A stretch of DNA of 38,809 nt from Streptomyces atriruber (GTDB lineage Bacteria; Actinomycetota; Actinomycetes; Streptomycetales; Streptomycetaceae), in contig NZ_LIPN01000299.1 in assembly GCF_001418325.1 (NCBI RefSeq), positions 1 through 38,809 of the forward strand. The letters run 5' to 3'. Shown one piece after another: positions 29,045 to 38,037 of this stretch. The position numbers and the translations under genes were made by a program. The stretch's first letter is position 1. Every line of letters begins with the position of its first letter. Under the pieces are notes generated by a model, which was not told where the DNA came from, did not search any database, and saw nothing but the letters and a program-made list of their open reading frames with translations.

Positions 29045-29061
29045 TCTGACGGAACGTCAGA
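29045..29061 (-). promoter_or_regulatory. Perfect 17-bp operator TCTGACGGAACGTCAGA
   Basis: Seven-base arms around GAA, 20 bp upstream of the DUF35 start codon and adjacent to its SD. Size and placement fit a TetR-family repressor site overlapping the promoter or transcription start. No regulator gene is adjacent. Confidence 0.6.
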
Positions 29062-29246
29062 AGTGTGCCACGGGCAACCGCCTTTCGTCATGGGGTGCCG
29101 GATTCCGCCAAGGGGTGGCCGACTTCCGTCGGAGGGGTGAAATCCCGGGGGACACGGTGAACCGGATGGCCTCGATGTGCGTCCGAGTATCGGTAGGGGG
29201 CGTCCGGGGCCGACGGGGGTGGTCCCGGACGGCTCCTACGGCTCCT

Positions 29247-29265
29247 ACGGCACCTCCGGTGCCGT
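29247..29265 (-). terminator. Hairpin immediately after the dipeptidase gene
   Basis: Perfect 8-bp stem ACGGCACC/GGTGCCGT with a 3-nt loop, starting 8 nt beyond the stop codon at 29273. Preceded by a CGGCTCCTA direct duplication. Confidence 0.65.
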
Positions 29266-29272
29266 CCCGCCC

Positions 29273-30079
29273 TCACTTCCCCTGCAGCGACCTCCGGGAG
29301 ACGGGGAAGTCGAAGTAGGTGTCGGGGAACGACTCGGGCTTGTACGTGTAGTGCCACCACTCTTCGGGGAGGTTGACGAAGCCCTCCTTGCCGAGCGCGT
29401 CGCGCAGAAGGTCGCGGTTGGCGCGCTGCTTCCCCCCGATCCGGGGATCGTCCGTGTGCGACAGCGTGTCGAAGCAGTCGAAGCCCGTCCCCATGTCCAC
29501 GGAGTTGTCGGGGAAGCGCTCGTCCCGCGGCCCGAAGCACGGCGTGAGCGGCTCCCCGGGGACGTACGGCCGGGTCGGCAGGGCCGGCAGCCGCACCGCC
29601 GTCAGATCCACGGTGGAGCCCCGGCTGTGCCCGGACTTCTCCGCGATGTAACCGTCCTCGAACAGCCGCGACTTGTCTACAAGGGGATAGAACTCCGCCT
29701 TCATGCGCTCGTCGGCGAGATCCTCGGCCCAGTGCACGAAGTGGTCGACGGCCCGCTGCGGCCGGTAGCAGTCGTACACCTTCAGGGAGTAGCCCTTGCG
29801 CAACAGCTTGCGCTGCGCCTTGTGCAGGGCCTTCGCCGCGGGCTCCGTGAGGATGCACAGCGGCTTCTTGTACCCGTCGACGGGCTCGCCCACGAAGTTG
29901 TGCGGCGTGAAGTAGCGCATCTCCTGAATGATCGTCGGGTCGACGTCGCGCAGCGCGACGAACTCCTCCGGAGCCTTCGGTTCGGCCCGTGCGTGCGCGG
30001 GGGAGGGGGCGGCGGCCACGGAAAGCAGGGCGGCGGCACAGACGGCGAGATTCCGCAGGGCGGGGACAAGTCCTGTCAT
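29273..30079 (-). CDS. Secreted D-alanyl-D-alanine dipeptidase (VanX family, M15D)
   Basis: 268 residues from ATG 30079. A signal peptide is visible (hydrophobic core about 8-24, Ala-x-Ala near 28-30). The zinc site has SGHSRGSTVD (H151, D158) and EEWWHY (E240 general base, H243), with the YRP motif (R107), all VanX hallmarks. It hydrolyses D-Ala-D-Ala outside the cytoplasmic membrane. There is no vanH, vanA or VanRS beside it, so cell-wall dipeptide recycling is more likely than glycopeptide resistance. Single-gene unit, followed by its own hairpin; divergent from the Nudix gene. Confidence 0.88.
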   Translation of the reverse strand: MTGLVPALRNLAVCAAALLSVAAAPSPAHARAEPKAPEEFVALRDVDPTIIQEMRYFTPHNFVGEPVDGYKKPLCILTEPAAKALHKAQRKLLRKGYSLKVYDCYRPQRAVDHFVHWAEDLADERMKAEFYPLVDKSRLFEDGYIAEKSGHSRGSTVDLTAVRLPALPTRPYVPGEPLTPCFGPRDERFPDNSVDMGTGFDCFDTLSHTDDPRIGGKQRANRDLLRDALGKEGFVNLPEEWWHYTYKPESFPDTYFDFPVSRRSLQGK

Positions 30080-30138
30080 GCCCCAGCGTCTATCAGGACC
30101 ACCACCACCCGCGAAAGACCGGCGCGACAGGGATCGGA

Positions 30139-30144
30139 TACAGT
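30139..30144 (+). promoter_or_regulatory. Candidate -10 (TACAGT) of leaderless Nudix transcript
   Basis: TACAGT ends 7 nt before the GTG at 30152, so transcription would begin at or next to the start codon. No SD is present, consistent with a leaderless mRNA. The -35 is poor (AAGACC, 18-bp spacing). Confidence 0.4.
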
Positions 30145-30151
30145 CCGCGGC

Positions 30152-30682
30152 GTGTCCGCATCCCCACACTCCACCAACTCCGTTCCGGGCTCCCACTGTT
30201 CGAGCTGTGGAACGTCCTACGAGGACCGGCCCACGGGCTGGCCCCGCACCTGCGCCCACTGCGGCGCGGTGGCCTACCGCAATCCGCTGCCCGTGGCGAT
30301 CGCCCTCCAGCCGGTCTACGACACCCAGGGCACCGGCCTGGTCGTCGTGACCCGCACCATCGCTCCCGCGCGGGGAGGCATCGCGCTGCCCGGCGGGTTC
30401 ATCGACGACCGGGAGGACTGGCGCGACGCGGTCGTGCGCGAGCTGAAGGAAGAGACCGGCATCGGAGCCGAGAGCCGGGACGTCCGCCTGGTCGACGCCA
30501 TGAGCGCGGCCGACGGGCACCTCCTGCTCTTCGGCCTCCTTCCCGAGCGACCCGTCACGGACCTGCCGCAGTCCGCGCCGACGGACGAGACCGAGGGCTG
30601 GAACCTGCTGCGCCGCCCCGACGAGCTCGCCTTCCCGCTGCACACGCTGGCGGCACACGCCTGGTTCGAGGGCCGCTACTGA
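30152..30682 (+). CDS. Zinc-ribbon Nudix hydrolase
   Basis: 176 residues from GTG 30152. An N-terminal zinc ribbon (CSSC near residue 15 and CAHC near 33) precedes a Nudix domain with an intact box: GGFIDDRE, then RELKEETGI. This layout recalls NudC-like NADH or dinucleotide pyrophosphatases, but the family also includes ADP-ribose and nucleotide hydrolases, so the substrate is open. It is convergent with the GH31 gene, with only 3 nt between stop codons. Confidence 0.88.
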   Translation: MSASPHSTNSVPGSHCSSCGTSYEDRPTGWPRTCAHCGAVAYRNPLPVAIALQPVYDTQGTGLVVVTRTIAPARGGIALPGGFIDDREDWRDAVVRELKEETGIGAESRDVRLVDAMSAADGHLLLFGLLPERPVTDLPQSAPTDETEGWNLLRRPDELAFPLHTLAAHAWFEGRY

Positions 30683-30685
30683 CCC

Positions 30686-33049
30686 TCACCCGTCCAGACC
30701 CCGTACCCGCACCGGACGCCCCGGTGCGGGCCCGTCCTCGCCCCCCTCCCGCTCGACGACCACTCGCCCTTCGCTCCACCGCGTCGTGAACCGTTCGAGC
30801 TCCGCCTCAGCCCACCCGTCACCCGCGTCGGCCACCACGAGGCCACCACCCGAACGCCCCTCGGCGGGCGCCCACACCTCCAGCTCCAGGCCTCCGTCGC
30901 ACCCGCACACGGGCAACACCGTGCCTCCGCGCGCGAATACCGGAATGCGCGACAACGGAGCGTCCACCAGCACCTTCCCGGGCCCCTCATAAGCCCTGCC
31001 GGTCGCCGTGTCGTACCAGCGCCCCGGAGGCAACCGCACCGCCCGCCGCACCGCACCGCTCTCCAGCACCGGCGCCACCAACAACGAGTCGCCGAGCAGG
31101 AACGCGTCCTCACAGTCCCGCAACGCCCTGTCCTCAGGATTCCCCCACCACAAGGGCCGCACATAGGGAGCGCCCGTACGCCGCGCGAGATGGGCGAGCG
31201 TCACGAAGTACGGCATCAGCCGCCTGCGCTCCACGAGCACCTCGCGCGCGTGCCCCAGCACCTCGTCGCCGAACTCCCACGGCTCACGCCGACCCGCCCC
31301 GATCGCCGCATGCGTGCGGAACAACGGCAGATACGCACCCAGTTGGAACCACCGCAGATACAGCTCCGGCGACGGACTGCCGTCGAACCCGCCCACATCG
31401 GGACCCGAGTACGGCACCCCGCACAACCCGAGCCCCAGCACCAACGACAGCGACGCGCGCAACCCGGGCCACCCCGTGGACACATCCCCGGACCACGTCC
31501 CTCCGTAGCGCTGCATTCCCGCCCACCCCGAACGGGAGAACAAGAAGGGCCGCTCCTCGGGCTGCAGTTCACTCAGCGCCCCGTACCCCGCATGAGCCAT
31601 CGCCAGGCCGTAGACGTTGTGGGCCTCCCTGTGGTCGCCACCACGCCCTTCCAGGGAGTGCCGTGCCGACCGCGGCAGCGTCGCCTCACCGAACGCGGCG
31701 AACGACACCGGCTCGTTCATGTCGTGCCAGAAACCCGAGAACCCCTGGTCGACACGCTCCTTGTAGAGCGTGGCCCACCACTCCCGCGCGCGCGGGTCGG
31801 TGAAATCGGGGAACACCGCCTCTCCGGGCCACACGACACCACGCACCAGCCGCCCCGTGGCATCCCGCACGAAGGCATCCGCCGCCACGCCGCTGTCGTA
31901 CACCTCGACCCCTCGCTCGGACTTCACCGCCGGGTCGACGATCGAGACGAGCCGGATCCCGCCCTTGCGCAACTCGTCCGCGAACTGCGGCAGCTTGGGG
32001 AACCGATCCCGGTCGACGGTGAACACCTGATGCGCTTCGTAGTGGTCGATGTCCAGATGAACCGCGTCCAACGGCAGCCCGCGCTCCTGATAGCCCGCGA
32101 CGATCCGCCGCACCTCCTGCTCACTGCCGAAGCCCCACCGCGCGTGATGGTGCCCGAGCGCCCACGAGGGCGGCAGCGCCGGCGGACCGGTGAGCGACGC
32201 CCAGCTGTGCAACACGCGCGCGGGAGTGCCGACCATCGCCCAGTAGCGCAGCGGACCGCCACTCATCCGCACCTCGCACGAACCGACCCGGTCGTGCCCG
32301 GACCCGGCGCCCTCCACACCCTCGTGGACCGAGACCGCGCCCTCCCAGGTGTTGTCGTGGAAGACCAGATGCGTGGCGGCGTCGGCCACCACCATCTGCA
32401 CCGGCATGGTGATGTACAGCGGGTCGTCGCCCGGCCCGAAGGAGCCGCCCGGATCCGTGTTCCACAGCCGGTACGTCCCGTTCCGCAGCCGAGGCCCCGA
32501 GGACCGGCCGCCGAGACCGAAGAACCGCGCGTCCGCCGGCACCTCCGACCGCTGCACCCAGCGGGCCGCGCCCCCGTCGGACCGCTCCCACCAGCGTGGC
32601 GGCAGATCCCGCCGCAGCGTCACACCGCCGGGCGTGCGCAGCTCCACCGCGCCGTACCGCGAGACGACGACCGTCACCCGCTCCGAGACGACCCGCCAGC
32701 CGCCCTCCGTGTCGGGCTCGAGGACGGCCCGGGGATCCGGTTCGGGGCTGCGGCACGCCAACGCGTACGACGGCTCGGGCGCCGCCCCGTCCCACCCCAG
32801 GAACACCGCACCGCCCGCGGTCACCCGCACCCGCAGCTCGGCACGGGCGAACCGCACCACACCGCCCCCCGGTTCCGGCTCCATCGCCGTCACGGCGCCG
32901 GGCACCCGGGCACGCTCCGCTCCCGGAGGTTCGAGCGCCGCCGCGTCCGCCCGCCACCGGCGCCACGAGGAGCGCACCGTGCGCAACCCCTGCGCCGTGC
33001 CGACCATGCCGACCGCCTTCACCGAACGCACCAGGTCACGACCGTTCAT
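30686..33049 (-). CDS. Glycoside hydrolase family 31 (alpha-glucosidase-like)
   Basis: 787 residues. N-terminal beta-sandwich (about 40-290), then the (beta/alpha)8 barrel with the nucleophile D443 in GFWHDMNEP and the acid/base D522 in GTWSGD, both characteristic of GH31, and C-terminal beta domains. Retaining alpha-glucosidases, alpha-xylosidases and sulfoquinovosidases share these motifs, so specificity is not settled. No signal peptide; probably cytoplasmic. ATG at 33049 is chosen (AGGGTGA just upstream); GTG 33058 would add three residues. Confidence 0.92.
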   Translation of the reverse strand: MNGRDLVRSVKAVGMVGTAQGLRTVRSSWRRWRADAAALEPPGAERARVPGAVTAMEPEPGGGVVRFARAELRVRVTAGGAVFLGWDGAAPEPSYALACRSPEPDPRAVLEPDTEGGWRVVSERVTVVVSRYGAVELRTPGGVTLRRDLPPRWWERSDGGAARWVQRSEVPADARFFGLGGRSSGPRLRNGTYRLWNTDPGGSFGPGDDPLYITMPVQMVVADAATHLVFHDNTWEGAVSVHEGVEGAGSGHDRVGSCEVRMSGGPLRYWAMVGTPARVLHSWASLTGPPALPPSWALGHHHARWGFGSEQEVRRIVAGYQERGLPLDAVHLDIDHYEAHQVFTVDRDRFPKLPQFADELRKGGIRLVSIVDPAVKSERGVEVYDSGVAADAFVRDATGRLVRGVVWPGEAVFPDFTDPRAREWWATLYKERVDQGFSGFWHDMNEPVSFAAFGEATLPRSARHSLEGRGGDHREAHNVYGLAMAHAGYGALSELQPEERPFLFSRSGWAGMQRYGGTWSGDVSTGWPGLRASLSLVLGLGLCGVPYSGPDVGGFDGSPSPELYLRWFQLGAYLPLFRTHAAIGAGRREPWEFGDEVLGHAREVLVERRRLMPYFVTLAHLARRTGAPYVRPLWWGNPEDRALRDCEDAFLLGDSLLVAPVLESGAVRRAVRLPPGRWYDTATGRAYEGPGKVLVDAPLSRIPVFARGGTVLPVCGCDGGLELEVWAPAEGRSGGGLVVADAGDGWAEAELERFTTRWSEGRVVVEREGGEDGPAPGRPVRVRGLDG

Positions 33050-33139
33050 GCTGCTCACCCTGCCACCGAAGAGGCCGTATGTGTGCCCCGTTCATTGGCC
33101 GTTCACCTGGGGCGACGGCACATAACGGCGGGGCCGACT

Positions 33140-33152
33140 GTGTGAGGCACAC
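33140..33152. promoter_or_regulatory. Palindrome GTGTG-AGG-CACAC upstream of acetoacetyl-CoA synthetase
   Basis: Five-base arms in the 215-bp divergent gap between the GH31 and synthetase genes, 112 bp from the synthetase start. Possible operator; otherwise no clear promoter was seen in this gap. Confidence 0.3.
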
Positions 33153-33264
33153 CCTGGTGCGGAAGTCGATCACGTGGCATCGTCCCTTGCAGCCGTGTTC
33201 ACGCGCACACCCAGCACGTGCGCACTCCACACGCATACGACGCGTACAGTCCGGGAGCCGCCCC

Positions 33265-35250
33265 ATGACGTCCTCAGCGAACCCTGCGCCGCTCTGGCAG
33301 CCAAGCCCGGAAAGGATCGCCGAAGCGCAGGTCACACGGTTCCAGGCCTGGGCCGCCGAGCACTACGGAGCCCCGGCCGACGGTGGCTACGAAGCGCTGC
33401 ACCGCTGGTCGGTGACCGAGCTGGAGACGTTCTGGAAGGCCGTCACCGACTGGTTCGACGTCCGCTTCACCTCCCCATACGCGCGTGTACTGGGCGACCG
33501 TGCCATGCCCGGTGCCGAGTGGTTCCCCGGAGCGACCCTCAACTACGCCGAGCACGCCCTGCGCGCCGCGGACGACCCCACGCGCGCGAACACTCCGGCC
33601 CTCCTGTACGTCGACGAGAGCCACGAGCCGCAGCCCGTCACCTGGGCCGAGCTGCGCAGCCAGGTCGGCTGTCTGACGGCGGAACTGCGCACCCTCGGCG
33701 TACGCCCAGGAGACCGTGTCAGCGGCTACCTGCCGAACATCCCGCAGGCCGTCGTCGCCCTCCTGGCCACCGCCGCCGTCGGCGCCGTCTGGACCTCCTG
33801 CGCCCCCGACTTCGGAGCCCGCAGCGTCCTCGACCGCTTCCAGCAGGTCGAACCGGTCGTCCTGTTCACCGTCGACGGCTACCGCTACGGAGGCAAGGAG
33901 CACGACCGCCGCGACACCGTCGCCGAGCTCCGCGCCGAACTGCCCAGCCTCCGCGCGGTCGTCCACATCCCGCTCCTCGGCACCGAAGCCCCCGAAGGCG
34001 CCCTGGAATGGTCGGCGCTCACCTCGGGGGACACCGCCCCCACCTTCGAGGCCGTGCCGTTCGACCACCCCCTGTGGGTGCTCTACTCCTCCGGCACCAC
34101 CGGCCTGCCCAAGGCGATCGTCCAGTCCCAGGGCGGCATCCTCGTCGAACACCTCAAGCAGCTCGGCCTGCACTGCGACCTCGGCCCCGACGACCGCTTC
34201 TTCTGGTACACCTCGACCGGCTGGATGATGTGGAACTTCCTCGTCTCCGGCCTCCTGACGGGCACCACGATCGTCCTGTACGACGGCAGCCCCGGCCACC
34301 CAGACACCGCAGCCCAGTGGCGCATCGCCGAACGCACCGGAGCCACCCTCTTCGGCACCTCGGCCGCGTACGTCATGGCCTGCCGCAAGGCGGACGTCCA
34401 CCCCGCCCGTGACTTCGACCTCTCCCGCGTCACCTGCGTCGCCACGACCGGCTCCCCCCTGCCTCCGGACGGCTTCCGCTGGCTGCACGACGAGTTCGCC
34501 GACACCCCCGGCGGCCTGTGGACGGCCTCGGTCAGCGGCGGCACGGACGTCTGCTCCTGCTTCGCCGGAGCGGTCCCGACCCTCCCCGTGCACATCGGCG
34601 AGCTCCAGGCCCCCTGCCTGGGCACGGACCTGCAGTCCTGGGACCCCCACGGCAAGCCGCTGACCGACGAGGTCGGCGAACTGGTCGTCACCAACCCCAT
34701 GCCGTCCATGCCCATCCACTTCTGGAACGACCCGGACGGCACCCGCTACCACGACAGCTACTTCGACACCTATCCCGGCGTCTGGCGGCACGGCGACTGG
34801 ATCACCCTCACCTCACGAGGCTCGGTGGTCATCCACGGCCGCTCCGATTCCACGCTCAACCGCCAGGGCGTCCGCATGGGATCGGCCGACATCTACGAAG
34901 CCGTCGAACGACTCCCGGAGATCCGCGAGTCCCTCGTCATCGGAGTCGAGCAGCCCGACGGCGGCTACTGGATGCCGCTCTTCGTCCACCTCGTCGAGGG
35001 CGCCGCCCTCGACAACGCCCTCCGCGACCGGATCAAAGTGACGATCCGTGAGCAGCTCTCCCCGCGCCACGTCCCCGACGAGGTCATCGAGGTCCCCGGC
35101 ATCCCGCACACTCTGACCGGCAAGCGCATCGAGGTCCCGGTCAAGCGCCTCCTCCAGGGCACACCTCTGGACAAGGCGGTCAATCCGGGCTCCGTCGACC
35201 GCCTCGAACTCCTCGACTTCTACGCGGACCTGGCCCGCCAGCGCTCCTGA
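33265..35250 (+). CDS. aacS: Acetoacetyl-CoA synthetase
   Basis: 661-residue adenylate-forming enzyme. P-loop-like motif SSGTTGLPK at 275-283, FFWYTSTGWMMWNF substrate-region motif, GDWITLTSRGSVVIHGRSD hinge, and the catalytic lysine K620 in LTGKRIEVPVK. Length and the N-terminal domain (PLWQPSPERIAEAQVTRF) match acetoacetyl-CoA synthetases rather than acetyl-CoA synthetases. It activates acetoacetate with ATP and CoA in the cytosol for lipid or polyketide supply. ATG at 33265 has GGGAG about 8 nt upstream. Confidence 0.92.
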   Translation: MTSSANPAPLWQPSPERIAEAQVTRFQAWAAEHYGAPADGGYEALHRWSVTELETFWKAVTDWFDVRFTSPYARVLGDRAMPGAEWFPGATLNYAEHALRAADDPTRANTPALLYVDESHEPQPVTWAELRSQVGCLTAELRTLGVRPGDRVSGYLPNIPQAVVALLATAAVGAVWTSCAPDFGARSVLDRFQQVEPVVLFTVDGYRYGGKEHDRRDTVAELRAELPSLRAVVHIPLLGTEAPEGALEWSALTSGDTAPTFEAVPFDHPLWVLYSSGTTGLPKAIVQSQGGILVEHLKQLGLHCDLGPDDRFFWYTSTGWMMWNFLVSGLLTGTTIVLYDGSPGHPDTAAQWRIAERTGATLFGTSAAYVMACRKADVHPARDFDLSRVTCVATTGSPLPPDGFRWLHDEFADTPGGLWTASVSGGTDVCSCFAGAVPTLPVHIGELQAPCLGTDLQSWDPHGKPLTDEVGELVVTNPMPSMPIHFWNDPDGTRYHDSYFDTYPGVWRHGDWITLTSRGSVVIHGRSDSTLNRQGVRMGSADIYEAVERLPEIRESLVIGVEQPDGGYWMPLFVHLVEGAALDNALRDRIKVTIREQLSPRHVPDEVIEVPGIPHTLTGKRIEVPVKRLLQGTPLDKAVNPGSVDRLELLDFYADLARQRS

Positions 35251-35338
35251 CGATCTCGTCTTCCCCCAGCTCAGCGGTCGTTGTCAGTGGCTCTCGTTAC
35301 TGTGAGTGAGCATTGATCGACCGAGTGCAGGGGGAATC

Positions 35339-36232
35339 ATGGCGCACACCCGAAACGACACGATGCGACGCGCACTGCGCCGCGAAGTCGCCGGAACCAT
35401 CGGCCTGCTGGCCGACGAGGAGGACTTCGCGGCCATGCGCCGCTACCGCACCTTCACCTTCGACGACCACGAGACCTACCTCAAGCAGGTCGAAGGCCTC
35501 CTCAGAACCCTCGCCTCCCAGGGACGGCACACCACCGTCGCCCTCTTCGACCCCGAGGAGTTCCAGGAGTACTGCGCGGAGACCGGACTGAACCCGGACA
35601 CCTCGGACAGCCGCACCCGCTTCACCGCCGCACTGGCATCGGGCGGCCCCACCGTTCCGTACGAGGGCCAGCCCCTGGCCGAGCTCGTCCCCGACCTGGT
35701 CGACGAGGCGGTCCGCCGGGCCACCTGGGAGTACGCGACAGTCGTGCTCGCCCGCGCAGGAACCTGCGCAACGTGCGGCGAGGACATCGGCCGAGCCGCC
35801 TTCGCCCGAGCCTCCGCACTCATCACCCAGGCCGTCGACACCACCCGACCGGGCACCCGCCACCTGGTCTGCAGCGTCCCCTCCGACCCCGAAACGCTCC
35901 TCGCCGCACTCCACGTCGAGGTGGACGCCGAGGGCCGCACCCTGCTCGACGACACCGAAGCCCTGGAATTCGCCACGGTCCTCGCGGTCGGCATCGCCAC
36001 CCACCGCGCGGCCGGCATGGTGCTGCGCTCCAGCGGCGACGGCACCCGCGACCGTGTCCACGGCTGGCGCATGAACGGCGGCCGACTCCAGCCCCTCACC
36101 GCGGCCGAGGTCTTCGACGCCTACTGCACCGACGCCATCTCCGGCGAGCTCGTCGCCCCCGAATCCGGCGTCGACTACTGCGCAGCACCCCGCCTCGAAG
36201 CCGACGATCCCGAAGGGGGACACACGCACTGA
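35339..36232 (+). CDS. Uncharacterised 297-aa protein
   Basis: ATG at 35339 follows AGGGGGAATC, a good SD. The product is acidic and soluble, with no signal peptide or membrane helix. Residues 1-100 look helical (RRALRREVAGTIGLLADEEDF); a CATC pair (C143, C146) could bind a metal but no second CxxC pair is obvious. I recognise no family. It follows the synthetase gene by 88 nt with no terminator seen, and is closed by a strong hairpin. Confidence 0.85.
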   Translation: MAHTRNDTMRRALRREVAGTIGLLADEEDFAAMRRYRTFTFDDHETYLKQVEGLLRTLASQGRHTTVALFDPEEFQEYCAETGLNPDTSDSRTRFTAALASGGPTVPYEGQPLAELVPDLVDEAVRRATWEYATVVLARAGTCATCGEDIGRAAFARASALITQAVDTTRPGTRHLVCSVPSDPETLLAALHVEVDAEGRTLLDDTEALEFATVLAVGIATHRAAGMVLRSSGDGTRDRVHGWRMNGGRLQPLTAAEVFDAYCTDAISGELVAPESGVDYCAAPRLEADDPEGGHTH

Positions 36233-36237
36233 ACACA

Positions 36238-36273
36238 CGAGGGCCGCCCCACCGAACGGTGAGGCGGCCCTCG
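36238..36273. terminator. Strong bidirectional terminator
   Basis: Perfect 11-bp stem CGAGGGCCGCC/GGCGGCCCTCG, one C-A mismatch, then 4 further pairs and a GAAC loop, filling the gap between the stops of the 297-aa gene and ptsI. No T-tract. Confidence 0.85.
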
Positions 36274-36289
36274 GAAACAATCTCGTCGG

Positions 36290-37960
36290 CTACTCGCCCG
36301 ACAGCACCGCCTGCGCGGCCTTGCGAGCCTCTTCCGCGCTGTCCGCGGCACGCGCCGCCGACGCGGCACGCTCGCACTGGGCCAGCGTGTACTTGCCGAG
36401 CGTCGCGCGCACGTAAGGAATGGACGCCGCACCCATCGACAGAGAGGTGACACCCAGACCGGTCAGCACACACGCGAGCAGCGGGTCGGAAGCCGCCTCG
36501 CCACACACGCCACAGCTCTTGCCCTCGGCGCTCGCCGCCTCGGCGGACAGCGCGACCAGGTCGAGCAGCGCGGGCTGCCACGGGTCCTGCAGCCGCGACA
36601 CGGCACCCACCTGCCGGTCGGCGGCGAAGGCGTACTGCGCGAGGTCATTGGTGCCCAGCGAAAGGAACTCGACCTCCTGGAGGATCGAGCGCGCCCGCAG
36701 CGCGGCCGAGGGAATCTCGACCATCGCACCGAACTTCGCCTGCAGCCCTGCCTCACGGCACGCGTCCGCGAACGCCTTGGCGTCGGTACGGTCCGCCACC
36801 ATCGGCGCCATGACCTCAAGGTAGACGGGCAGACCCTCGGCGGCCTTGGCCAGCGCGGTCAGCTGCGTCCGCAGCACCTCGGGGTGGTCGAGCAGCGACC
36901 GCAGACCGCGCACACCGAGCGCCGGGTTCGGCTCATCGGCCGGCGTCAGGAAGTCCAGCGGCTTGTCGGCACCGGCGTCCAGCACTCGCACGACGACTCG
37001 GCCCTCGGGGAACGCCTCGAGCACCTTGCGGTACGCCTCGACCTGCTTCTCCTCGGACGGCGCCTTGCTGCTGTCGTCCAGGAACAGGAACTCGGTGCGG
37101 AACAGGCCGACACCCTCGGCGCCCGCCTCGACGGCCGCCGGCACGTCGGCGGGACCGCCGACGTTGGCGAGCAGCGGCACCTTGTGCCCGTCGGACGTCG
37201 CACCCGGACCGGTCGACGCGGCCAGCGCGGCCTTGCGCTCGGCAGCGGCAGCCTCGAGCTGAGCCCGCTTCTCCGCGCTAGGGTCCACGAAGATCTCACC
37301 GGTGCTGCCGTCCACGGCGACGACCGTGCCCTCGGCGAGCTCACCGGCGCCCGGCAGCGCGACGACGGCCGGCACACCGAGCGCACGCGCCAGAATCGCG
37401 CTGTGACTCGTGGGCCCGCCCTCCTCGGTGACGAAGCCGAGCACCAGAGCCGGGTCGAGCAGCGCGGTGTCCGCAGGCGCGAGGTCACGCGCGATCAGGA
37501 TGTAGGGCTGGTCGCTGTCCGGGACACCCGGCATCGGCACGCCCAGCAGGCGCGCGACGATGCGGTTCCGCACGTCATCGAGGTCCGCCACCCGACCGGC
37601 CATGTACTCACCGGCACCGGCGAGCAGTTCGCGGTAGTGGGAGAACGCGTCGTAGACAGCGCGCTCGGCCGTGCTGCCGACGGTGATGCGCCGGTCGACA
37701 TCGGACATGAGCTCCGGATCCTGAGCGATCATGGCCTGCGCCTCGAGCACCGCCTGGGCCTCGCCACCGGCCAGATTGCCGCGCGCATTCAGGTCGGCCG
37801 CCACAGCTTCCACGGCCTGGCGGGCGCGCCCCTGTTCGCGCTCGGCCTCCTCCGCGGGAATCTGCTTCGCCGGCGGCTCGAGAACCGCCGTACCCATGTG
37901 CCGAACCTCGCCGACCGCCACTCCGTGGCTGACACCGACGCCTCGCAGCGTTGTCTCCAT
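36290..37960 (-). CDS. ptsI: PTS enzyme I (phosphoenolpyruvate-protein phosphotransferase)
   Basis: 556 residues. Phospho-accepting H186 in GGPTSHSAILAR; PEP-site motifs GLFRTEFLF, GTNDLAQYAFAADR, and the catalytic Cys in CGVCGEAASD. It transfers phosphate from PEP to HPr in the cytosol, starting the sugar phosphotransferase chain. I use ATG 37960 (METTLRGVGVSHG), the canonical start and length. It follows crr by 77 nt in the same direction. No ptsH (HPr) is in the window, as in streptomycetes where it lies elsewhere. Confidence 0.96.
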   Translation of the reverse strand: METTLRGVGVSHGVAVGEVRHMGTAVLEPPAKQIPAEEAEREQGRARQAVEAVAADLNARGNLAGGEAQAVLEAQAMIAQDPELMSDVDRRITVGSTAERAVYDAFSHYRELLAGAGEYMAGRVADLDDVRNRIVARLLGVPMPGVPDSDQPYILIARDLAPADTALLDPALVLGFVTEEGGPTSHSAILARALGVPAVVALPGAGELAEGTVVAVDGSTGEIFVDPSAEKRAQLEAAAAERKAALAASTGPGATSDGHKVPLLANVGGPADVPAAVEAGAEGVGLFRTEFLFLDDSSKAPSEEKQVEAYRKVLEAFPEGRVVVRVLDAGADKPLDFLTPADEPNPALGVRGLRSLLDHPEVLRTQLTALAKAAEGLPVYLEVMAPMVADRTDAKAFADACREAGLQAKFGAMVEIPSAALRARSILQEVEFLSLGTNDLAQYAFAADRQVGAVSRLQDPWQPALLDLVALSAEAASAEGKSCGVCGEAASDPLLACVLTGLGVTSLSMGAASIPYVRATLGKYTLAQCERAASAARAADSAEEARKAAQAVLSGE

Positions 37961-38037
37961 TTCACCCGTCTCCGGTTGTGCGACGGGCCCAGCCGCCGCG
38001 GTGGTTGTCCTGCGTGCCGTCGGTGACGGCGATGACG

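Noticed and set aside
32596..33264. Upstream in-frame extension of the acetoacetyl-CoA synthetase gene
   Set aside because: It would overlap the divergent GH31 gene and encodes Pro/Arg-rich noise; the ATG at 33265 has an SD and the family N-terminus.
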